A stretch of 64,000 nt of DNA from Actinomycetota bacterium (GTDB lineage Bacteria > Actinomycetota > Thermoleophilia > Gaiellales > Gaiellaceae): positions 124,001 through 188,000 of the forward strand of contig WLID01000002.1 of NCBI GenBank assembly GCA_009702325.1, read 5' to 3'. Both the position numbers and the translations under genes were made by a program. Positions 25,628-36,858 of the stretch are shown one piece after another. Every line of letters begins with the position of its first letter. Position 1 is the first letter of the stretch. The notes under the pieces were generated by a model. The model was not told where the DNA came from, did not search any database, and saw only the letters and a list, made by a program, of their open reading frames with translations.

Positions 25628-27598
25628 CTACCGCGGGAAGGCGGCGGGCACGCCGCCATCAACCGTCAATACGCAGCCGGTTGTCGTTCTGGAACGATCC
25701 GAGACGAGGAACGCGACGGCCTCGGCAACATCGGGTCCGGTCACCGCACGACCCAGCAGACTGCGCTTCGCGTAGAACGCTTCGAGCTCGCTGATCGCAA
25801 CGCCGTGCGCGTCGGCTCGTTCTTTACGGAGCTCGTCTGACCAAAGCTTCGAACCAGCAAAGATCGCGTCGGGGTTGACGACGTTCGCCCGAATCCCGTG
25901 TTTGCCGCCTTCGAGTGCGGCGATCTTCGCAAGCTGCACGAGCCCTGCTTTGGCGACGGAGTAGGGTCCGAAGCCCGCGCCAGGCGCGAACGCGTTCTTG
26001 GAAGAGATGTAGACGAGGCTCGCACCGATGCCCTGGTGCTCGAGGATCGACCAGACCCGCTTGGTAAGCGTGAAGTGCGACGTGAGGTTCACCTCAAGCG
26101 AGTGGCGCCATTCGGCTTCGTCGACATCGACGAGGTTGCCAGTCGCGGCGATGCCCGCGTTGAACACAACAGCGTCGACTCCACCCCACGCTTCAACAGC
26201 CGCGCTGACGAGTCCGTCGACGACCACGCGGTCCGTGAGGTCGCCGTCGACGGCGACTGCGCGACCGGGAGGGAGCAAGGCGAGTGTTTCGGCAAGCCCC
26301 TCGGCGTTCAGGTCGGCGATCGCAAGATGCGCTCCACGGCGTGCGAGGTCGACTGCCACGTCACGGCCGATGCCCGACGCGGCGCCCGTGACGAGCACGA
26401 CGGTCCCGGCAAGCTCGGCGGGCGGCGGCGCAAACGTCAGCTTGTACAGCTCAAGCGGCCAGTACTCAAACTCCCACACCTGCGCAGGGGTCAGCCACGA
26501 TGAGCCGCCAAAGGAATCGAGGGTCGCTGCGGTTGCTGCATGTGTGTGGGCGGCAAGCTCGAGCCGCAACCGCGCCGTGCCCGCATCAGGGCCGGCCGCG
26601 ATACCGCCGACGTTCGGAACAAGCATCACCTTAGGCAGCGCGCTCTGCATCGGCGTTCCCTCAACCGCCTCGGCATCGTGGTAGGCCCGATAGTCCTCCT
26701 CGTAGGCAGTCACCTGCGCGTCGATGTCGCCGTCGGCGTCGATGACCGCCGTTCGCGGCCCGATTCGCAACATGTGGTCTGGCGTGCTGCGGACGGCGGC
26801 GACCACGTCAACGTCGCTGCGACCTGCAACCGCTCGCTGTGATGGGTCGACACCAAGAACCTGCCGACGTTCGCGCGAGAGTCGTCCGCGAAGCTGTGCG
26901 AGGAACTGCTCAGGCGCTGGGCCTGAGCCGAGCGCGACTTCGAAGATGTCGGAGCCGTGCGCTTCGAGATAGTCCTGCGCCTTCGCGACGAGCTCCAGCG
27001 TGAGCCGGTACGACTCCTCGTGCGTGTCGCCCCACGTTACGAGTCCGTGGTGGGCGAGCACGACTGCGCGACTGTCGGCGAATTCAGTGACAACCTTCGC
27101 AAGCGCAAAGCCGGGCCGAACGTACGGTGCAACAGCGATGTCGTCGCCGAGCGCCTCGCGCACGGCCGCTATCGGGTCGGGAGCGTTGGCGAGCGCACAG
27201 ATCGCATCGGCATGGACATGATCGACGTGCAGCGCCGGCAGGAACCCGTGGAGGAGCGTCTCAATCGACGGCCGCGGCGCGTCGGCTTCAACAAGGCACC
27301 GCGAGAGGTAGGCAAGCATCTCCTCGTCAGTCAGGGTGTCGCGCTCCCGCAACGGCTGGAGATCGTCGAGCCACAGACCCGCGAAGTGGCGCGCTTCGAT
27401 TGTGCGGAGGTCAGAGCCCGTCCCCTTGATCCGCAGAACCCATCGCTCGTTGCCGAGATGATCCCGCTCAAGGATCTTGCTGGAGGTGTTGCCACCGCCA
27501 AAGAGCACGAGCGTCGGGTCTGCACCGAACAGACGAGAGCGGGCGACGAGCCGGTCGAGCTCCGTCTCCCCCGGAATGGGCGGGAGGCCAGTTGGCAC
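25628..27598 (-). CDS. fused class II aldolase / short-chain dehydrogenase (rhamnulose-1-phosphate aldolase type)
   Basis: 656 aa two-domain enzyme. Residues 1 to about 370: class II aldolase with GGGNTSSKI, ARHFAGLW, HVDHVHADAI and LAHHGLVTWGD (zinc histidines and catalytic Glu region). Residues about 410-656: Rossmann SDR with VTGAASGIGRDVAVDLARRG, FNAGIA, and catalytic S-Y-K (YISSKNAFAPGAGFGPYSVAK). Matches the RhaD/RhaEW-like fusion that splits rhamnulose-1-phosphate and oxidises lactaldehyde, but no other rhamnose gene is here. Its GTG start shares a base with the greA stop (TAGTG). Confidence 0.88.
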   Translation of the reverse strand: MPTGLPPIPGETELDRLVARSRLFGADPTLVLFGGGNTSSKILERDHLGNERWVLRIKGTGSDLRTIEARHFAGLWLDDLQPLRERDTLTDEEMLAYLSRCLVEADAPRPSIETLLHGFLPALHVDHVHADAICALANAPDPIAAVREALGDDIAVAPYVRPGFALAKVVTEFADSRAVVLAHHGLVTWGDTHEESYRLTLELVAKAQDYLEAHGSDIFEVALGSGPAPEQFLAQLRGRLSRERRQVLGVDPSQRAVAGRSDVDVVAAVRSTPDHMLRIGPRTAVIDADGDIDAQVTAYEEDYRAYHDAEAVEGTPMQSALPKVMLVPNVGGIAAGPDAGTARLRLELAAHTHAATAATLDSFGGSSWLTPAQVWEFEYWPLELYKLTFAPPPAELAGTVVLVTGAASGIGRDVAVDLARRGAHLAIADLNAEGLAETLALLPPGRAVAVDGDLTDRVVVDGLVSAAVEAWGGVDAVVFNAGIAATGNLVDVDEAEWRHSLEVNLTSHFTLTKRVWSILEHQGIGASLVYISSKNAFAPGAGFGPYSVAKAGLVQLAKIAALEGGKHGIRANVVNPDAIFAGSKLWSDELRKERADAHGVAISELEAFYAKRSLLGRAVTGPDVAEAVAFLVSDRSRTTTGCVLTVDGGVPAAFPR

Positions 27599-28044
27599 TA
27601 CGAGATGGCGCGGATGGTCGCCTGCCAGGAGCCGCGAGGCGCCTGTACATCAACGGTCTCCCCGACCTTGCGGCCGAGCAACGCTGAACCAAGTGGGGAT
27701 GTCGGGGAAACGGTTCCTGCACCACCTACGGCGCTGACCTCAGCTCGAATCGTTTCGCCGCGGTCGTCCTCGACCTCAACGACAGAGCCGATCGTCACAA
27801 CGTCGCCGGAGCCGGTCTCGACGATGATCGCGTGGTCAAGACGGCCGCGCAGCGTGCGGATCCGGGCTTCAAGCAGCCCCTGCTCGTTCTTTGCCGCGTG
27901 ATACTCGAAGTTCTCGGAAAGGTCGCCAAACTCGCGCGCCTTTTTAATGGCAGCAACGACGTCGGTTCGGCGCGGGCCTTCAAGCTCCTCGATCTCAAGG
28001 CGGAGTGCTTCTGCTTGCTTCGCAGTGAGGCGTTCCTCAGTCAT
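27598..28044 (-). CDS. greA: transcript cleavage factor GreA
   Basis: 148 aa. N-terminal coiled coil with ARRTD-type RTDVVAAIKKAREFGDLSEN, holding the acidic tip residues that rescue backtracked RNA polymerase, and a C-terminal FKBP-like domain (TVSPTSPLGSALLGRKVGET). The start is ATG 28044, with TAGCGT (28052-28057) seven bases upstream, supporting a leaderless mRNA. Coupled to the downstream aldolase fusion by a one-base overlap, an unusual pairing. Confidence 0.95.
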   Translation of the reverse strand: MTEERLTAKQAEALRLEIEELEGPRRTDVVAAIKKAREFGDLSENFEYHAAKNEQGLLEARIRTLRGRLDHAIIVETGSGDVVTIGSVVEVEDDRGETIRAEVSAVGGAGTVSPTSPLGSALLGRKVGETVDVQAPRGSWQATIRAIS

Positions 28045-28083
28045 GTGCGGGACGCTAACACGCCTTCGTGTGCTCAGCACACC

Positions 28084-28359
28084 TCATACGCCAGGTTCCC
28101 TCTCGACGAGCCGCAGACGATGTTCGAGCTGCGCGATCCGCAATTCGAGTTCTTCGACCTCTTCGCGCGTTACGAGACCGAGATCGCGCAGCAGGTCTTG
28201 GAGCCGTTGTCGGGCGCTCTCCGGCATGCGGAACGCGTCGTTGCGCCAACGCGATGTTGCATCTTCGATCAGAGCGCGGGCTTCGTCTAGACGCGGACCG
28301 ACCGCCGAGACAAGCCGGTCGAGGGGATCGTCAGAACCAGGATTACCGGGGGCGTCCAT
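28084..28359 (-). CDS. small coiled-coil protein, BMFP/phasin-like
   Basis: 91 aa. Residues about 12-50 form an amphipathic helix (DRLVSAVGPRLDEARALIED), and the C-terminal LGLVTREEVEELELRIAQLE predicts a coiled coil. The helix-LGLVTREEVEEL-coil plan resembles BMFP/UbiK accessory proteins and phasin-like proteins, but the match is by eye only. The ATG at 28359 overlaps the end of secDF by 17 bases, so it is the last gene of the queA-tgt-yajC-secDF operon. Function unknown. Confidence 0.7.
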   Translation of the reverse strand: MDAPGNPGSDDPLDRLVSAVGPRLDEARALIEDATSRWRNDAFRMPESARQRLQDLLRDLGLVTREEVEELELRIAQLEHRLRLVEREPGV

Positions 28360-31243
28360 GCTGCCTTGACCGGCGACGGGCACGCCGCTCGGCGCGCTTG
28401 TCATCGTCGGTCGGCACCGGGCCACCGGTGATCTTCTCTTCGATCTGCTCAACGACAGCCTCGACTTCGTCCATCGGTGTCGCCGGCGTCGGCTCGTCTG
28501 CGGCAAGGCGCTCAGCGCGTCGCATGAACGGCAGGCTCACGGCCTTGACGTCGTTTGGATCCTTGCGACGGGCGTAGTCGGGATCGCGCTCCATCAGGCC
28601 TGACAGGAGCGGCGTCGCGACGAAGATCGTCGAGACGGCACCGATCGTGATGCCAACCATGATCGCGAACGCGAAGTCGCGGAGAGTCGCGCCACCGAAG
28701 ATGAACAGGGCAACGATCGGAAGCAGCGTGATCACGGAGGTCACGATCGACCGACGCAGCACCTCGGACACCGAGACGTTTGCGATCTTCGCGATGCTCG
28801 CACGCGGCATCAGCTTCATGTTCTCGCGCACTCGATCGAACACGATGATCGTGTCGTAGACGGAGTAACCGAGGATCGTGAGCATGGCCGCGACGGTCGC
28901 GGCCGTCACTTCGCGCCCCGAGATGGCGTAGACGCCCATTGCGATCGGGATGTCGTTCAGCAGCGTTCGCAGGATCGGAACGGCGAACCGCCAGCGGTAG
29001 CGCAGCGTCACGTAGATCGCGATCAACAGGAACGAGACGAAGACCGCGAGGAACGCCCCCTTCAGAATCTGCTTGCTGAAGCTCGCCGACACGTTCTTGA
29101 CGCCGAGTTTCTGAGCGTGAAGCGTGTTCGTAATGGCGTTCGTTAGCGTTGCCTGCTCGGCAGGCTGGAGCTTCTTGATGCGGATCTGGAAGCTCTTGTA
29201 GACGTCGCTGCGCGTTGCGGTGCCGCGGCCCTGCACGATCGCGTCGCCATGGCCGATCGCAGCGGCTTGCGCGCGAACGACCGACAGTGAGGTGGGCTTC
29301 GGCGTGGTGAACGAGATCTGCACGCCACCCTTGAAGTCGATGCCAAGGTTGAGGCCCTTCGTGCCGATCGCGACAACGCTCGCGACGATGGCGACGATTG
29401 AGAGGATGAACCAGAGGCGGCTGCGACCGGTGACGTCGATCCGCTGCCACCGTGGAATGTCTGTTGGGCTGGCTCCCATGAACCGCGGATCGTCGAACCA
29501 GCGGAAGCCGGCGAGCAGACCGAGCAGCGCGCGAGTCGCGGCGACCGCGGTGATCAGCGAGATGACGGTTCCGAGCAGGAGCATCAGCGCGAAACCCTTG
29601 ACTTCGGCGGTCGCCACACCAAAGAGGATCAGGGCGGTGATTGACGTGACGACGTTGGCGTCGACGATCGTGCGGAATCCCTTTGCGTAGCCCGCTTGGA
29701 TGGAGGCACGCACGGACTTGCCGGCGCGAGACTCCTCCTTAATACGTTCGAAGATGACGACGTTTGCGTCGGCCGCAACACCGATCGTCAGGATCAGGCC
29801 GGCGAAGCCCGGCAGGGTCAGCGTGACCCCGAAGATCAGGATTGCGGCGTACATGAAGGCCGAGTAGATCCCGAGTCCAAGCACGGCGACGAGGCCGAGG
29901 AAGCGGTAGAGCAAAAGCAGGAAGAGCGCAACGACGATCAGGCCGCCGATTGCAGCGTTCCGCGCTTCGCGCAGGGAGTCCTTACCGAGCGTGGCCGACA
30001 CGTCGCTTCGCTCGACGGTGATGAACTTGACGGGCAGCGCACCTGTCTGCAGAACGAGCGCGAGGTTCTTCGCCTCGGTCAGGTTCGCCATGCCTGTGAT
30101 CTGGGCGCCACCGTTTGTCGGGTCGATGCCGTCTGGGTAGAGCTTGTAGTCGATCTGCGGCCACGAACGGACCTGGTCATCAAGGACGATCGCGAAGTGC
30201 TGTGCCGCGCCGAACACCGAGCCGCGCGTGGCTTCGAGCCGCGTGATCTGATGGAACACCGAATTGCCGTGCTTGGTGAACTGCATCGTCACGATCGGCT
30301 GCCCGCTCGACGGGTCGAAGTCCTGCTGCGTTCCCTTGAGCTTCAGATCCTTGCCCGACATCTGCGGGATCGGCGTCGTCTCGTTGGTCGGGTCGTGCTT
30401 GAAGAGGTAGTAGTAGGTCACACCGCTCGCGGGCAGTCCTGAAAGACCAGGGCAGACGACCGAAACGGCGCTCGAACACGTGATCACAACAGCCTTCGCC
30501 GGCACTCGGAGCACTTCGTAGCCCTTTGGCGGCCAGGTCGCTGCCGACGTGGTCGCGACGTGACGGATGCCCTTGGTCGTAACGACAGCCGAGTTGCTGG
30601 CGGTTGTGGTCGTTGCAGCCTTCGACGTAGACGTCTTTGCCTTCGGCTTCGGCTTCGGTGCGGTGAACGGCTTCAGGCCGACGACCGACGGATCCTTCTC
30701 AAGTGCGGCGAGCGAGTCGTACGGCCCGGCGATCTCCTTCTTCCCATAGGTGCGGAAGAGGTAGTAGGCCGCTGGCGTGCCAGTGAGACTCGACTGCACC
30801 CGGGTGAGGAGGTCGTAGAGGCTTGATGAGGCAACCGCCTGCTGGTTCGCGTCAACAGACGGAGAGATCAGGCTTGTCTCCAGGTCGTAGAGCTCAAGCT
30901 GCGCCGTCTGGCCGATGATCGCGGCCGCCTGGTTGATGTTGTGAACCGCCGGCAGCTGGATGACGATCTGGTTCGTCCCCTGCTTGCGAATCTCAGGCTC
31001 CGACACGCCCAGCCGGTCGACGCGGTTGCGCATGATGTCGATCGACCGTGTCATGTCGTCGGGCGTCAGGGTGTGGCCTGTGGGTGGCTGCGCCTGCAGC
31101 ACGACTTCGAGACCTCCCTGAAGGTCGAGTCCTTGGCGCAAGCTCTTGTGGTACGGCGATGAGGGCACCGCGAGCAGGCCAACGCCAACGAGCGCGGCAA
31201 CGATCAGCGCAACAAGAATGAGATGGGAGCGGCGCGAGGCCAA
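28343..31243 (-). CDS. secDF: protein translocase SecDF (fused SecD and SecF)
   Basis: 966 aa RND-type membrane protein that uses the proton gradient to pull secreted proteins outward after SecYEG. SecD part (1 to about 600): first helix, LRQGLDLQGGLEVVLQ with the D1 signature, large extracytoplasmic domain, then six helices. SecF part (from RWQRIDVTGRSRLWF): GIDFKGGVQISF and a second set of six helices. The first extracytoplasmic domain contains a low-complexity insert rich in P, K, T and A (about 195-225). Fusion into one chain is known in Bacillus, while many actinobacteria keep two genes. The tail is strongly basic (RRARRRSRQHGRPR). Confidence 0.95.
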   Translation of the reverse strand: MASRRSHLILVALIVAALVGVGLLAVPSSPYHKSLRQGLDLQGGLEVVLQAQPPTGHTLTPDDMTRSIDIMRNRVDRLGVSEPEIRKQGTNQIVIQLPAVHNINQAAAIIGQTAQLELYDLETSLISPSVDANQQAVASSSLYDLLTRVQSSLTGTPAAYYLFRTYGKKEIAGPYDSLAALEKDPSVVGLKPFTAPKPKPKAKTSTSKAATTTTASNSAVVTTKGIRHVATTSAATWPPKGYEVLRVPAKAVVITCSSAVSVVCPGLSGLPASGVTYYYLFKHDPTNETTPIPQMSGKDLKLKGTQQDFDPSSGQPIVTMQFTKHGNSVFHQITRLEATRGSVFGAAQHFAIVLDDQVRSWPQIDYKLYPDGIDPTNGGAQITGMANLTEAKNLALVLQTGALPVKFITVERSDVSATLGKDSLREARNAAIGGLIVVALFLLLLYRFLGLVAVLGLGIYSAFMYAAILIFGVTLTLPGFAGLILTIGVAADANVVIFERIKEESRAGKSVRASIQAGYAKGFRTIVDANVVTSITALILFGVATAEVKGFALMLLLGTVISLITAVAATRALLGLLAGFRWFDDPRFMGASPTDIPRWQRIDVTGRSRLWFILSIVAIVASVVAIGTKGLNLGIDFKGGVQISFTTPKPTSLSVVRAQAAAIGHGDAIVQGRGTATRSDVYKSFQIRIKKLQPAEQATLTNAITNTLHAQKLGVKNVSASFSKQILKGAFLAVFVSFLLIAIYVTLRYRWRFAVPILRTLLNDIPIAMGVYAISGREVTAATVAAMLTILGYSVYDTIIVFDRVRENMKLMPRASIAKIANVSVSEVLRRSIVTSVITLLPIVALFIFGGATLRDFAFAIMVGITIGAVSTIFVATPLLSGLMERDPDYARRKDPNDVKAVSLPFMRRAERLAADEPTPATPMDEVEAVVEQIEEKITGGPVPTDDDKRAERRARRRSRQHGRPR

Positions 31244-31255
31244 GGCCCGGGAAGG

Positions 31256-33658
<2,403 letters not shown>

Positions 33659-33737
33659 CGAACCAGCGTAAGGATCTTGTGACGGTTTGGGCTTGGGGGT
33701 TGCGTCCATCCGGGATCATTAGTACGGTCGGTTGGCC

Positions 33738-34136
33738 GTGGACTCCCGTTACGCCCTTCCCCCAGAGCTTGCCGCAGCGCTCGACCGCGCTCGGCTCCAG
33801 ATCGAGGCGCTCGCGCAGACCGCCGACGAGCTGCAGATCGTCCTTCCCGACGCTGTCGGAAGTGCGCTTCGCGACGGGCTTCGCGAGGAGGCGGCGCCGA
33901 TCTCTCGGCGCCTCGCCGAGGTCAAGGGGCTTGTGAATCAGACGATTCGACGCCTCGAGCGTCTTGAAGGCGACATGTTGGCCGAACGCCACGCACGGGT
34001 CGACGACCTGAGCGTGCTCGTCGACCTGATCTCCGGTCAGTGGCAGTCGATGAACGAGCGCCTCGACCGCATCGAACGGTCGCTCGAACCCCGCGGGCAG
34101 CTCGTGAAGCTGCCACGCGCAAACGACGCTTCGTAG
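33738..34136 (+). CDS. hypothetical coiled-coil protein
   Basis: 132 aa, almost wholly helical with heptad-like spacing (RRLAEVKGLVNQTIRRLERL and QWQSMNERLDRIERSLE). No signal peptide or membrane helix. I do not recognise the family. GTG 33738 has TACGGT (33723-33728) nine bases upstream. It is divergent from queA and converges with the histidine kinase gene, ending 13 bases from it. A structural or scaffolding role is possible but not shown. Confidence 0.7.
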   Translation: MDSRYALPPELAAALDRARLQIEALAQTADELQIVLPDAVGSALRDGLREEAAPISRRLAEVKGLVNQTIRRLERLEGDMLAERHARVDDLSVLVDLISGQWQSMNERLDRIERSLEPRGQLVKLPRANDAS

Positions 34137-34149
34137 GCGCCCCTGCGGT

Positions 34150-35541
34150 TTAGGCCGGTTCGTCTGCTGGTAGCTCAAGCTGGAACGTTGAGCCAACGCC
34201 GACGTCCGATTCGAGCGCGAGTTTGCCGCCGAGCGCCGTTGCGAGCTCGCGCGCAATCGTGAGGCCGAGTCCGGTGCCGCCGTCCGCACCCGAGACGAAC
34301 GGACGGAAGATCACCTCCTGCTGCTCGGCGGGAATCCCGGGCCCCGTGTCACGGACACGGAAGCGCACGACGCTGCCCGAGCGATCGAGAGTCAAGCCAA
34401 TCGCACCGCCATCGGGTGTCGCACGAAACGCGTTCGACAGGAGGTTCGCGACAATCTGAAGCACGCGATCGCCATCAGAGACGATCACCGTGGTATCGGT
34501 GATGGCAAGGCGGTAGTCGATCGTGCGTCGACGTGCCTCCTCACCGAAGGTGTCGTACGCCTGCCGTGCGAGTTGGCCAAGATCGACCTCCTCCGCGTGC
34601 ACGGTGAACCGGTGCGTGTCGAGTTTCGCAAGGTCGATGATGTCGCCGACGAGCCGTTCGAGCCTCTGCGCCTCAGCTTCGACAACGCCAAGCGACAGCG
34701 CCTGTGTCTCAGGGTCGTCGATGACGCCTTCGAGGATCGCTGACACGTGTCCGCGGATGGCAGTGAGCGGTGTTCGCAGCTCGTGCGAAACACTCATGAG
34801 GAAGTTCCGCTCATGGGTCTCTGCTTCCGCGAGTCGCTCGGCCATCTCCGAGAAGCGCTCCGCGAGATGTCCGATCTCGCCGGCGCCGCGCGCAGGGACC
34901 GGCGTGTCGTAGCGGCCGGCCGCCACCTCATCTGCCGCCCGTGACAAACCAAGCACCGGCTCAACCAGCCGCCGTGACAGATACATCGCGAACGCCCCAG
35001 CGACCATCAGACCGAGCACGCCCGCAACGGTTAGCCGTCGGATGAGCGCCCACACGCTTGCCGTGATGTTCGTCTTTTCGCGCGCGACAACAATCGCACC
35101 AACGGGTGTGTCACGCGGCTTCACAGGTGCCGCGACAGCAATGAATTCGCTCGTCGTGCCGGGCGGAACGAACTCAAACGTCAGCATCTTCCCCGACTGC
35201 CAGTCGATCTTCGACTCCGGCAGCGTCGGGAGCCCCGACTTCTCTCCAGGGAACGGTGGAACCCCGACGTAGTAGATGCGGCTCCCCGTTGCGAGTTCCA
35301 GGCTCTTGCGGGCAAACGTCGGCGCCTTCCGTGAATCGGTCGCGCCAGGATTAAAATCGGCCTCGATCGCCTCGGTATAGAGCGTCGCGATTCCATCTGC
35401 CTGACGGCGGAGGTCGGCAACTGTCTGCTTGTGCGCGAAGTCCTGAAACAGCCGAATCGCAATCGCGGTCATCACGGCCCCTGCGAGCAACATGCCCAGG
35501 AGAAACAGGAGCGGGAGCCTGACCCGCAGCGAGGCGAACAC
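34150..35541 (-). CDS. HAMP-domain sensor histidine kinase
   Basis: About 463 aa. Two membrane helices (near 10-30 and 170-192) flank an extracytoplasmic sensor of about 130 residues. Then HAMP (MYLSRRLVEPVLGLSRAADE), the H-box SVSHELRTPLTAIRGH, N-box NLLSNAFRATPDGG, G1 DTGPGIPAE and G2 GGTGLGLTIA. The GTG at 35541 is eleven bases after the regulator stop; the longer reading from 35610 overlaps the regulator. Third gene of an operon with a response regulator and a secreted protein. The input signal is unknown. Confidence 0.92.
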   Translation of the reverse strand: MFASLRVRLPLLFLLGMLLAGAVMTAIAIRLFQDFAHKQTVADLRRQADGIATLYTEAIEADFNPGATDSRKAPTFARKSLELATGSRIYYVGVPPFPGEKSGLPTLPESKIDWQSGKMLTFEFVPPGTTSEFIAVAAPVKPRDTPVGAIVVAREKTNITASVWALIRRLTVAGVLGLMVAGAFAMYLSRRLVEPVLGLSRAADEVAAGRYDTPVPARGAGEIGHLAERFSEMAERLAEAETHERNFLMSVSHELRTPLTAIRGHVSAILEGVIDDPETQALSLGVVEAEAQRLERLVGDIIDLAKLDTHRFTVHAEEVDLGQLARQAYDTFGEEARRRTIDYRLAITDTTVIVSDGDRVLQIVANLLSNAFRATPDGGAIGLTLDRSGSVVRFRVRDTGPGIPAEQQEVIFRPFVSGADGGTGLGLTIARELATALGGKLALESDVGVGSTFQLELPADEPA

Positions 35542-35551
35542 GACGAGGGGC

Positions 35552-36271
35552 TTACGCAGGCGCGTGTTCCCGCGAAGCTTCCTTCGCCGGAGAGACCTTG
35601 TAGCCCACACCCCACACCGTCACGATCGGGGAGGCATCGCCCAGCTTGCGCCGCAACTGGCGGACATGCACGTCGACGGTGCGCGTGTCACCCGCGAAGG
35701 TGTAGCCCCACACACGTTCGAGCAGCTGGTCGCGCGTCAACACGAGCCCGCGGTGATCAAGCAGCTCCCACAGGAGGTCGAACTCCTTCGGGGCGAGCTG
35801 AATCTCTTCGTTGACAACCTTCACTTCGCGCCGACCGGCGTCGATCCGCAGGTCGCCATGCTCCAGCACTTCCGTCTCGAGATCGCGACGGTTGGGTGCT
35901 GATCGGCGAAGGATCGACTTGATCCGTGCCACAAGTTCGCGGGGGTTGAACGGCTTCGTCAGATAGTCGTCCGCTCCGACTTCGAGCCCGATGATCTTGT
36001 CGACGTCCTCGTCGCGTGCCGTGAGCATCAAGATCGGCACGTCGGAAGTCTGCCGGATCCGCTTGCACACCTCGATGCCGTCAAGGTCAGGCAGCATCAG
36101 GTCGAGCACGATGAGGGCCGGGTTGTTCGCTGCCTCAGCAAGGCCGGCGGCACCCGTCGAGGCTGTGCGCACCGTGTACCCCGCGTTCTTCAAGTAGAGC
36201 GAGACAAACGAGGCGATCGAGCTCTCGTCTTCAACAACGAGGATCGTCGGCGAGGAAGCCTGCGTCGTCAT
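35552..36271 (-). CDS. OmpR/PhoB-family response regulator
   Basis: 239 aa. Intact receiver with VVEDE near the N-terminus, phospho-acceptor Asp in VLDLMLPDLDG, LTARDED threonine and TKPFNPREL lysine, followed by a winged helix (LAPKEFDLLWELLDHRGLVL, TRTVDVHVRQLRRKL, VWGVGYK). Cognate of the kinase downstream. ATGA overlap with the upstream secreted-protein gene means that protein and regulator are translated in tandem. Confidence 0.95.
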   Translation of the reverse strand: MTTQASSPTILVVEDESSIASFVSLYLKNAGYTVRTASTGAAGLAEAANNPALIVLDLMLPDLDGIEVCKRIRQTSDVPILMLTARDEDVDKIIGLEVGADDYLTKPFNPRELVARIKSILRRSAPNRRDLETEVLEHGDLRIDAGRREVKVVNEEIQLAPKEFDLLWELLDHRGLVLTRDQLLERVWGYTFAGDTRTVDVHVRQLRRKLGDASPIVTVWGVGYKVSPAKEASREHAPA

Positions 36272-36750
36272 CGTGTCGCCCCAAACGGGACGATCGTGAC
36301 AATTCGCTGCAACGTCTGCGGACGCGCACCGTTGATCGCATAGGAGCCGTAGTCGCTGAGTGCCGAGTCGCCGATGAGCGCCACTGAGCCGCGACCGACC
36401 GCAGAGACGCCGATGCCGGCACCGTCGATCTGGAGTGAGTAGCGCCCCGACGGGAAGAAGAACCGCACGTCGGTGCCCGTGTAGGCGCCGAACGCGCCAG
36501 CGACGGTGCTGCGCGACTTCGCCGAGAGCTGCGGAGGCGATCCGTCGTCGGATGTGTAGGCGAGCACCGTGATCGTGCCGGCCGAGATGTGGCCGTAGAT
36601 CATTCCGCGCCCCGTGATGATCACGCGACCGCCAGCGTCGGTCGTGACGAACGATCCGTCACCAGGCGACGAGGCAGCCTGACCACCTGCGAATGCGACT
36701 GCGGGCAGAAGCAACGCAAGGGTGAGAGAGATGAAGGCGAGCCTACGCAT
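36268..36750 (-). CDS. secreted protein of unknown function, first gene of a two-component operon
   Basis: 160 aa. Signal peptide MRRLAFISLTLALLLPAVAFAG with a likely AFA/GG cleavage site. The mature part is rich in G, S, T and beta-type segments (VIITGRGMIYGHISAGTITV, GRYSLQIDGAGIGVSAVGRG) and has no cysteine. I do not recognise the family. It overlaps the response-regulator start by 4 bases, so it may belong to the signalling pathway, for example as a ligand-binding or sensor accessory protein. That is inference from position. Confidence 0.8.
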   Translation of the reverse strand: MRRLAFISLTLALLLPAVAFAGGQAASSPGDGSFVTTDAGGRVIITGRGMIYGHISAGTITVLAYTSDDGSPPQLSAKSRSTVAGAFGAYTGTDVRFFFPSGRYSLQIDGAGIGVSAVGRGSVALIGDSALSDYGSYAINGARPQTLQRIVTIVPFGATR

Positions 36751-36858
36751 CAGATGACAGAAGTATTCCCACCGCAAGTATGCCTCCACTGAAGGAATCG
36801 TTAGGAGATTTCGCCTGCTGTTTCGATATTCGTGGTTGGGCGGCTGTACCGTCTTGGC

